Assembly: GCA_002401945.1 (NCBI GenBank)
Contig: NVUP01000004.1
Coordinates: 68,695 to 74,054 of the forward strand
DNA from: Paracoccaceae bacterium
Lineage (GTDB): Bacteria > Pseudomonadota > Alphaproteobacteria > Rhodobacterales > Rhodobacteraceae
Reading direction: 5' to 3'
DNA length: 5,360 nt
Shown here piece after piece: positions 1-5,360 of the stretch (its first letter is position 1; each line of letters starts with the position of its first letter). A program made the translations under genes and the position numbers. The notes under the pieces are model-generated. The model had not been told where the DNA came from. It did not search any database and worked only from the letters and a program-made list of their open reading frames with translations.

Positions 1-981
<981 letters not shown>

Positions 982-1010
982 TTCGCCTGTCAGTTTACGC
1001 CTATAAATTC

Positions 1011-1044
1011 ACGCCCCGCCGATTTGGTGGGGCGTTTTGTTTTT
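1011..1044 (+). terminator. Rho-independent terminator of purB
   Basis: A 10-bp stem pairs ACGCCCCGCC (1011-1020) with GGTGGGGCGT (1026-1035), with one G·U wobble, around the 5-base loop GATTT. It is followed at once by TTTGTTTTT (1036-1044). The GC-rich stem plus U-tract, 29 bases after the purB stop codon, is the classical arrangement. It should insulate the downstream small gene from purB transcription. Confidence 0.9.
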
Positions 1045-1084
1045 GGCAGGTTATGGCCTATTTTCCCTCCTCCGCGATCAAGTT

Positions 1085-1113
1085 TTGAAGATGGGCAATG
1101 TCCCGGCTACACT
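1085..1113 (+). promoter_or_regulatory. Candidate sigma-70 promoter for the 51-residue exported peptide
   Basis: TTGAAG (1085-1090) and TACACT (1108-1113) are separated by exactly 17 bases, and each matches the housekeeping consensus at 4 of 6 positions. Transcription would begin near 1120, giving a short leader that contains the GGAG ribosome site at 1131-1134. The position, just after the purB terminator and just before the small gene, fits. The call is inference from motif and spacing only. Confidence 0.5.
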
Positions 1114-1141
1114 TGGGCTATTGCCGACCTGGAGATCTGTC

Positions 1142-1297
1142 ATGAGTATCAAAGTTATTGTCACCTCCCTTGCCCTGACCCTGCCCGCCAGTGTGGCACT
1201 GGCCTGTTCCCAACACAGCCAACAGACCCAATCCTGCGGCGTCGGCACAATCTGGGATGCCGAAGTGCAAAAATGCACAAAACAGGTCTCGGGCTAG
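1142..1297 (+). CDS. Small exported protein (51 aa) with CBM14-like C-x5-WD-x5-C motif
   Basis: I do not recognise a named family. The start at ATG 1142 is chosen because GGAG (1131-1134) lies 7 bases upstream and a candidate promoter ends at 1113. The longer in-frame start at 1037 would fall in the purB terminator's U-tract. Residues 1-21 form a signal peptide (Lys4, hydrophobic core, Ala-Leu-Ala before Cys22), so the mature product would be only about 30 residues and periplasmic or secreted. It has cysteines at 22, 32 and 45. Residues 32-45 read CGVGTIWDAEVQKC, that is C-x5-W-D-x5-C, which resembles the C-terminal half of peritrophin-A/CBM14 chitin-binding modules (C-x2-G-x2-[aromatic]-[DN]-x5-C). 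A disulfide between Cys32 and Cys45 is plausible. The next gene carries the same motif. Ligand and role are unknown; a true lipoprotein is less likely because the lipobox is poor. Confidence 0.78.
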   Translation: MSIKVIVTSLALTLPASVALACSQHSQQTQSCGVGTIWDAEVQKCTKQVSG

Positions 1298-1405
1298 TTT
1301 CAAGTCACCGAGATGTGACATCCGAACCCGTCTATTGTGATATCCCCTTTGCAGTAACTTCGGGTAGTCTTTTGCTGTTGTATTTTTTTAGCTAGGAAGC
1401 CTTTT

Positions 1406-1936
1406 ATGCGTGCGTTTCTCATTTGCCTCATGTGTTTGCCCGGTTACGCCTTTGCCGCTGGCGAAAGTGACAGGGGCGCTCCTAAGCCCACAGCCACCAC
1501 CACGACCTGCCGGGGTGTGAGGGTATGGGATGAAAAAAAGAAACGATGTGTCCGTCCAAAACGGTCTTCTTTGGGGACTGATGGGTTGTATGGCGCCGCG
1601 CGTGAACTTGCTTATGCCGGTCGGTATGAGGATGCTCAGGGCGTGTTACTGGCTATGGCCGACCAAAATGACGACCGGGTGCTGACCTATTGGGGATTTA
1701 CCCACCGAAAACTGGGCAACATCGAGTTGGCCAACGGGTTCTACAGTCAGGCCATCGCCCAGAATCCTAACAATCTGCTGGCCCGCTCCTATATGGGTCA
1801 GGGTTTTGTCGAAGAAGGATTGCCTGCCCAGGCCCTGGCCCAGTGGCAAGAAATTCGCGCCCGTGGTGGCGCCGGAACCTGGCCCGAAGTGTCGCTCCGT
1901 GACGCAATGGAAACCGGTCAAGGTTTCAACTACTGA
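1406..1936 (+). CDS. Exported TPR protein with N-terminal C-x5-WD-x5-C motif
   Basis: The product has 176 residues. ATG 1406 is supported by AGGAAG (1394-1399), 6 bases upstream. Residues 1-17 form a signal peptide (Arg2, hydrophobic core, Ala-Phe-Ala cleavage site), predicting a periplasmic protein. A short Thr/Pro-rich linker (about 26-34) precedes C35-x5-W41-D42-x5-C48, with the same spacing as the upstream 51-residue protein. The basic stretch 43-54 (EKKKRCVRPKRS) follows from it. From residue 61 the protein is helical TPR-like repeats: ARELAYAGRYEDAQGVL (65-81), then WGFTHRKLGNIELANGFYSQ (96-115) with AIAQNPNN, then MGQGFVEEGLPAQALAQW (130-147). TPRs normally bind other proteins, so a scaffold or envelope-assembly role is possible but unproven. 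I see no strong promoter or terminator between 1298 and 1405, so co-transcription with the small gene is possible. Exact function unknown. Confidence 0.9.
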   Translation: MRAFLICLMCLPGYAFAAGESDRGAPKPTATTTTCRGVRVWDEKKKRCVRPKRSSLGTDGLYGAARELAYAGRYEDAQGVLLAMADQNDDRVLTYWGFTHRKLGNIELANGFYSQAIAQNPNNLLARSYMGQGFVEEGLPAQALAQWQEIRARGGAGTWPEVSLRDAMETGQGFNY

Positions 1937-2012
1937 CTTCAACCTTTCTTTACCGCTATTGGCGTAACCTGCCCTGGAACCGAAGAAGAATCTTTTAGGT
2001 AAGGGTGCAAGA

Positions 2013-3122
2013 ATGCAAAACGATTTGACCTTGGCATTACCGTCGGCATCTACAATGGATACCTTAGGCGGATTTGATGCCATGGCCCCGGCATCTTCAG
2101 GGAAAATACTGGATGGCAAAGCCAAGGCCGCCATCGTCGTACGCCTTTTGCTGAATGAAGGCGCCGATATCGCAATCGAGGAATTATCGGACAAAATGCA
2201 GGCCGCTTTGACCCAGCAAATGGGCCGGATGGGCTTGGTGGATCGCGACACGCTGCATTCAGTGGTCAACGAATTTGCCGAAATTCTGGACAATATTGGT
2301 CTGTCTTTTCCCAACGGTTTGGCCGGTGCTTTGTCGGCGATGGAAGGCAAGATCAGCCGCCAAACCGAACGGCGCCTGCGCAAAGAGGCTGGGGTGCGCC
2401 AGTTTGGCAACCCATGGGAGCGGCTGCGGGCCCTGCCCGCCAAAGAACTGGCCGAGCTGGCCGAAGCAGAAAGCACCGAAGTTGCTGCTGTCATGCTGTC
2501 AAAACTGGACACCGCTAAGGCCGCAGAGATGCTGGGCCATATGGCCGGTCCAGTGGCCCGGCGGATCACTTATGCGGTACGCTTCACCAGCTCGGTCACT
2601 CCGGATACCGTTGATCGCATTGGTCTGTCGCTGGCCGCCCAGATTGAGGCGCGTCCGGAAATTGCCTTTGACGAGACCCCCGGCGAGCGTATTGGTGCCA
2701 TTCTGACCCAATCCGTTGCCGCCAAGCGAGAGGAAGTGCTGACTGCGCTGGACGAAGAGGACGAGGAATTCGCCTCCGATGTGCGCAAATCCATCTTTAC
2801 CTTTGCGATTATTCATCAGCGGGTCAGCATGATCGACGTGCCGCGGATTATCCGACTGGTGCCCCAGCCCGATCTGGTCACCGCCTTTGCCTTTGCTTTT
2901 GCCAATGGCGAGGACGAACAGGAAAGCGCCGAGTTCATGCTCTCCAATATGTCGGGCCGTATGGCCAACAATATTCGCGACGAAATCACCGACCTGGGCA
3001 AGGTCAAGACTGCAGCGGGCGAAGCGGCGATGTCTGCTGTGATTAACGTCATGCGCGAGTTGGTTCAATCCGGCGAAATGGAACTGCGCGTGCAGAACGA
3101 GGAAGAGGACGGCGACACCTAA
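2013..3122 (+). CDS. fliG: Flagellar motor switch protein FliG (divergent, isolated copy)
   Basis: FliG is the cytoplasmic C-ring protein that binds the MS-ring protein FliF, contacts FliM, and interacts with the stator MotA to generate torque. ATG 2013 has AAGGG (2001-2005) 7 bases upstream. The N domain is about 34-95 (GKAKAAIVVRLLLNEGADIA), the middle domain about 115-210, and the C domain about 220-358. Against remembered E. coli FliG, the last 45 residues of the C domain align without gaps. R316, D323, E324 and K332 match torque residues R281, D288, D289 and R297, all identical or conservative. The residue matching K264 appears to be Ala or Phe, next to a short insertion (about 294-301). 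The EHPQ motif of the middle domain reads ESTE (153-156), and MFxF reads IFTF (261-264). Length is 369 against 331 residues in E. coli, from a longer N-terminus and an acidic C-terminal tail. No other flagellar gene is in the window. Confidence 0.88.
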   Translation: MQNDLTLALPSASTMDTLGGFDAMAPASSGKILDGKAKAAIVVRLLLNEGADIAIEELSDKMQAALTQQMGRMGLVDRDTLHSVVNEFAEILDNIGLSFPNGLAGALSAMEGKISRQTERRLRKEAGVRQFGNPWERLRALPAKELAELAEAESTEVAAVMLSKLDTAKAAEMLGHMAGPVARRITYAVRFTSSVTPDTVDRIGLSLAAQIEARPEIAFDETPGERIGAILTQSVAAKREEVLTALDEEDEEFASDVRKSIFTFAIIHQRVSMIDVPRIIRLVPQPDLVTAFAFAFANGEDEQESAEFMLSNMSGRMANNIRDEITDLGKVKTAAGEAAMSAVINVMRELVQSGEMELRVQNEEEDGDT

Positions 3123-3139
3123 CTCTGATTTGACACCAA

Positions 3140-3163
3140 CCGCTTCACCACACTGGTGGGCGG
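3140..3163 (+). terminator. Hairpin after fliG, possible weak terminator
   Basis: CCGC (3140-3143) pairs with GCGG (3160-3163), and CACCA (3146-3150) pairs with TGGTG (3154-3158). A T·G pair and one bulged T lie between the two stems, and the loop is 3 bases. It sits 18 bases after the fliG stop codon. The sequence after it is not U-rich, so it may only pause transcription, need Rho, or protect the mRNA 3' end. Confidence 0.4.
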
Positions 3164-3164
3164 C

Positions 3165-3193
3165 TTGTGCCTGCCGGAGCTGCGGATTATGAT
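3165..3193 (+). promoter_or_regulatory. Candidate sigma-70 promoter for the acyltransferase gene
   Basis: TATGAT (3188-3193) matches the -10 consensus at 5 of 6 positions. TTGTGC (3165-3170), with a 17-base spacer, supplies a weaker -35 (3 of 6). Transcription would start near 3200, leaving a leader of about 38 bases before ATG 3238. It begins two bases after the hairpin that follows fliG, consistent with one unit ending and another starting. Motif-based inference. Confidence 0.45.
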
Positions 3194-3237
3194 CTGTTTT
3201 CTGATCCCATCCCAATCCTGCAGGTCCTCTCCCGCCC

Positions 3238-4128
3238 ATGCCTATTGATCCCACTGGCCTGTCGCCGCTGTCCCGCGCAAAATACCTGACCAGCAATCTG
3301 TTTTTGCGCGGCGTCATTGCTGGGCTTGGCCTAATCCCCTATCGCTGGCGGGTTCCGGCAATGGGCCGTCTGGTCAGCACTCTTGCGCCATTGGCCGGGT
3401 TTGACAAACGGGTGCGCGACAACCTGAAATTGACGTGTCCAGATCTGCCAGAGGCCGATGTCGCCCGGCTGTGCCGCGAGGTCAGCAACAATGCAGGGCG
3501 CACTTTGATCGAGCTTTATGCCGGCAAACCTTTCCTTGAACGTGCGCACGCCGCTCCGATCTCTGGGCCTGGCCTTGCGGCACTAGAAGCTGCGCGCGCC
3601 GAGGGGCGACCAGTTATTCTGGTGACCGGTCATTTTGGCAATTACGACGCTGCCCGCTCTAACCTGATTGGCCGCGGTCACAAAATGGGCGCGTTGTACC
3701 GGCGCATGGCCAACCCCTATTTCAACGCCCATTATGTGCGCTCTATCGAACGGATCGGCAAACCGATGTTCGAACAGGGCCGCCGTGGCATGATGGAAAT
3801 GGTGCGCCATCTGAAAAGCGGTGGCATCATCGCCATCGTCGCTGATCTGCACGCCCATGGCGGCAAAAACATCGATTTCTTTGGCAAACCTGCGGTAACC
3901 TCGGTTGTGCCAGCCGAGTTGGCGCTGAAATACAATGCCGCAATGATCCCGGTCTACGCCATCCGGCAGGACAATGGCCTCGATTTTGAAATCACTATGC
4001 ACGCGGAAATCCCGCACTCCGACCCGGTAACCATGACACGCGCAGTCTGTGATGATCTAGAGGTGCTGGTGCGTCAGCATATGGGGCAATGGTTCTGGAT
4101 TCACCGCCGCTGGAAACCCTATATGTAA
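3238..4128 (+). CDS. LpxL/HtrB-family lipid acyltransferase
   Basis: This is a 296-residue member of the LpxL/LpxM/HtrB family (PF03279 type). Family members transfer a fatty acyl chain from acyl-ACP to lipid A precursors or related lipids at the cytoplasmic face of the inner membrane. The catalytic HxxxxD/E motif is H132-FGNY-D137 within VTGHFGNYDA. Family blocks YRRMANPYFN (154-163), VADLHAHGGKNIDFFG (201-216) and the C-terminal WFWIHRRWK (285-293) are present. Many family members have Asp-Gln in the VAD block; here it is D203-L204. A mildly hydrophobic N-terminal segment (about 21-52) is the likely membrane anchor. ATG 3238 is the only reasonable start: an in-frame stop lies at 3202-3204 and no other start codon follows it. 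The ribosome site is poor (CAGG 3221-3224 is distant), so translation may be modest. The acceptor (lipid A or another lipid) cannot be decided from sequence. Confidence 0.9.
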   Translation: MPIDPTGLSPLSRAKYLTSNLFLRGVIAGLGLIPYRWRVPAMGRLVSTLAPLAGFDKRVRDNLKLTCPDLPEADVARLCREVSNNAGRTLIELYAGKPFLERAHAAPISGPGLAALEAARAEGRPVILVTGHFGNYDAARSNLIGRGHKMGALYRRMANPYFNAHYVRSIERIGKPMFEQGRRGMMEMVRHLKSGGIIAIVADLHAHGGKNIDFFGKPAVTSVVPAELALKYNAAMIPVYAIRQDNGLDFEITMHAEIPHSDPVTMTRAVCDDLEVLVRQHMGQWFWIHRRWKPYM

Positions 4129-4159
4129 CGGCCAAAGAGCTGCGGCCAGAACGAGAGGC

Positions 4160-4176
4160 GTGCCCAAAAACGGCAC
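4160..4176. terminator. Small hairpin between convergent genes, possible terminator
   Basis: GTGCC (4160-4164) and GGCAC (4172-4176) form a 5-bp stem around CAAAAAC, inside the 61-base gap between two convergent genes. On the plus strand it is followed by ACTTCAATTTT, a loose U-rich tail that overlaps nothing essential. On the minus strand no U-tract follows. It could end the acyltransferase transcript, but the stem is short. Confidence 0.3.
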
Positions 4177-4189
4177 ACTTCAATTTTGG

Positions 4190-4891
4190 CTAGTCTACCC
4201 GCGCCGCTGCCAGGATCGCTCCATAATTCCCCTGCTGCACCAGTATCGCAGCGGGCTCGGCGCCGGTCATTGGCACCGTAATGGCCAATTCGCTCTGACC
4301 GTCCCAAGTTTCCAACTGCTGCCAGTCTTCCACCACATTGGCATAATTGAACTGACGGCCGGCCAACTCACCCCGAGTGATCTCAATGGATTTCACTGGC
4401 GCAAACCGTACCAGTTGCACCATCAGTGGCTCTTGCGGCAGGTCCACCAGAGGCCGCAGATGTAGGCTCAGAACTTCGCCCTCACGCACCGCCACCAGCT
4501 GCACTTGTGGCTCCATCCGACGATGTTTGGCAATCACATCACTCAGTTCCATTGCGTCAGCGCCAACCACATCATCCTGACCCATAATCACCATCTGCGG
4601 GGTGTAGATCATGGTGCGGCCACCTGCGTGGGCATAGCCTTTTTGCCGCAGGGTATGGGCCGGGTTGGCAAACTGGTCTTTCCACCCGATATAATCCCAA
4701 TAATCCACGTGCAGCGCCAACGGCAACACATCGTCGCGCCCGGCCAACCGGTGTAACAACGCATCCGCAGGTGGACAGGATGAACACCCCTGCGAGGTAA
4801 ACAGCTCGACCACCACTGGCCCAGATTGAGCATTACCCGCCAGCGGCATCCCGATCCAGAGTGCGGCAAAAATGGTTTTCCACGCGTTCAT
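4190..4891 (-). CDS. DUF1223 exported thioredoxin-fold protein with CSSC motif
   Basis: The product has 233 residues and matches the DUF1223 family (PF06764), whose biochemical role is not established. Residues 1-21 form a signal peptide (Lys5, hydrophobic core, Gly-Asn-Ala cleavage), so it is likely periplasmic. The family hallmark VVVELFTSQGCSSCPPADAL (26-45) contains the redox-like pair C36-S-S-C39, followed by Pro-Pro. The segment HVDYWDYIGWKDQFANP (61-77) is also typical. YTPQMVIMGQ (96-105) places P98 where thioredoxin folds carry the cis-proline facing the CxxC. ATG 4891 is supported by AGAAGGA on the minus strand (4898-4904), 6 bases away. It converges with the acyltransferase gene and diverges from acnA, sharing the 234-bp upstream region with it. 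A thiol-disulfide role is inference from the fold and CxxC. Confidence 0.93.
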   Translation of the reverse strand: MNAWKTIFAALWIGMPLAGNAQSGPVVVELFTSQGCSSCPPADALLHRLAGRDDVLPLALHVDYWDYIGWKDQFANPAHTLRQKGYAHAGGRTMIYTPQMVIMGQDDVVGADAMELSDVIAKHRRMEPQVQLVAVREGEVLSLHLRPLVDLPQEPLMVQLVRFAPVKSIEITRGELAGRQFNYANVVEDWQQLETWDGQSELAITVPMTGAEPAAILVQQGNYGAILAAARVD

Positions 4892-5000
4892 TACAGATCC
4901 TTCTACATATTCTGCGAATCCGGTCTATCTGCCAGAAGCCCGCATGGCCAATCAAACATTCTTGACAGCCAAGTGAGCGAATAGTGAAGCCTAATACCAT

Positions 5001-5026
5001 TTTTTGTGTACCATTGCATACAAAAA
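5001..5026. promoter_or_regulatory. Operator-like inverted repeat between DUF1223 and acnA
   Basis: TTTTTGTGT (5001-5009) and ATACAAAAA (5018-5026) form a 9-bp inverted repeat with one G·T, separated by 8 bases. Half-sites TTGTGTAC and GCATACAA are near mirror images, as in many dimeric repressor operators (GntR-type sites are one possibility). TACCATT occurs twice, at 4995-5001 and 5009-5015. A good -35-like TTGACA lies at 4962-4967, but I find no good -10 at the right distance. The repeat is 100 bp upstream of acnA and 109 bp upstream of the DUF1223 gene, so it could control either. It is not followed by a U-tract, so a terminator is unlikely. Confidence 0.4.
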
Positions 5027-5125
5027 GCGACGATTGCGGCGTTTCAGCTATTGAACGTAAGGCTTTCCTGATGCAAATAGCCCCTAGCGAATTCCCTATT
5101 TCCACATCCCAGAGGGAGGCCAACC

Positions 5126-5360
5126 ATGCCTATCACCGTCGGACAGGACACCGCCAAGACGCGCAAAGAGCTGAGCGTCAACGGCAAGACCATTTCCTAT
5201 TATTCGATCCCCGCCGCCACCGAGGCTGGCCTGGGAGATTTCTCCAGGCTGCCTGCGGCGCTGAAAGTGGTGCTGGAAAACATGCTCCGGTTCGAAGACG
5301 ACGGCTTTTCGGTCTCGGTTGACGACATCAAGGCCTTTGCCGAATGGGGCGCCAATGGCG
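5126..5360 (+). CDS. acnA: Aconitate hydratase AcnA, N-terminal part, 3'-truncated by window edge
   Basis: Aconitase interconverts citrate and isocitrate in the TCA cycle through a [4Fe-4S] cluster in the cytoplasm. Only the first 78 codons are present; the full protein is about 890-930 residues, so the cluster cysteines and catalytic residues are outside the window. ATG 5126 has a strong ribosome site, GGGAGG (5114-5119), 6 bases upstream. The diagnostic segment is RLPAALKVVLENMLRFEDDG (41-60), matching the conserved RLPxxLKVLLENLLR of AcnA/IRP-type aconitases. It is preceded by KTISYYSIPAA (21-31), equivalent to the YHYYSLP region of E. coli AcnA. The following VSVDDIKAFAEWG (63-75) also fits. 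The frame stays open to the last base. It diverges from the DUF1223 gene, and the shared upstream region holds an inverted repeat that may regulate it. Confidence 0.95.
   Translation, partial: MPITVGQDTAKTRKELSVNGKTISYYSIPAATEAGLGDFSRLPAALKVVLENMLRFEDDGFSVSVDDIKAFAEWGANG

Noticed and set aside
1193..1210. Lipobox making the 51-residue protein a lipoprotein (Ala-Leu-Ala-Cys22)
   Set aside because: The -3 residue is Ala rather than Leu, Val or Ile, and -2 is Leu. An ordinary signal peptidase I site (Ala-Leu-Ala) fits better.
1312..1322. Short palindrome GATGTGACATC between the two small exported genes
   Set aside because: It is only 5 bp per arm with a 1-base centre, too short to call an operator, and it has no U-tract for a terminator.
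1024..1395. Plus-strand open frame of 123 codons over the small gene
   Set aside because: It starts inside the purB terminator and overlaps the better-supported 51-residue gene in another frame.
1959..1974. Sigma-54-like promoter (TTGGCG...TGCCC) upstream of fliG
   Set aside because: The GG and GC dinucleotides are 10 bases apart instead of the required 12, and the rest of the consensus is poor. A CtrA-type TTAA-N7-TTAA site is also absent.
1646..2569. Long minus-strand open frame of 307 codons
   Set aside because: It lies antisense to the TPR gene and fliG, has Ser/Arg-rich low-complexity composition and no recognisable domain. It is a shadow of the plus-strand coding genes.
2499..3317. 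Long minus-strand open frame of 272 codons
   Set aside because: It lies antisense to fliG and crosses into the acyltransferase gene, with a His/Gly-rich composition typical of a reverse-frame shadow.
4984..5322. Plus-strand open frame overlapping the start of acnA
   Set aside because: Its 3' part is an out-of-frame reading of acnA, whose own frame has a strong ribosome site and clear aconitase homology. No ribosome site fits a start at 4984.

Overview
This window looks like a chromosomal housekeeping region of an alphaproteobacterium, most likely a marine Rhodobacterales (Roseobacter-group) species. The evidence is the moderately GC-rich, alphaproteobacterial style of PurB, FliG and AcnA, and the DUF1223–acnA pairing, which I recall from that group. 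No database search was possible, so the family calls rest on motifs and remembered homologues. I see no tRNA, rRNA, CRISPR, insertion sequence or phage element.

Layout, left to right. (1) The 3' three-quarters of purB (adenylosuccinate lyase, purine synthesis), closed by a strong intrinsic terminator. (2) A good candidate promoter, then a 51-residue exported cysteine-containing peptide. It is followed by a 176-residue exported TPR protein. These two neighbours share a C-x5-W-D-x5-C element with identical spacing, like a half-size chitin-binding (CBM14/peritrophin-A) motif. (3) fliG, encoding a divergent flagellar motor switch protein, with no other flagellar gene in view. (4) A hairpin, then a candidate promoter, then an LpxL/HtrB-family acyltransferase gene. 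(5) Convergent to it, a DUF1223 gene for an exported thioredoxin-fold protein with a CSSC motif. (6) A 234-bp divergent intergenic region with an operator-like inverted repeat, then the first 78 codons of acnA (aconitase), which runs off the window.

PurB and AcnA are central metabolism. The 51-residue peptide, the TPR protein and the DUF1223 protein have signal peptides and should act in the periplasm or outside the cell. The acyltransferase would modify envelope lipid, and FliG belongs to the cytoplasmic face of the flagellar motor. No single pathway unites them. The window reads as several short transcription units rather than one operon. The points most worth a second look are the paired C-x5-WD-x5-C proteins, the isolated FliG with an altered middle-domain motif, and the inverted repeat upstream of acnA. 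I found nothing that amounts to a clear new defence or mobile system.
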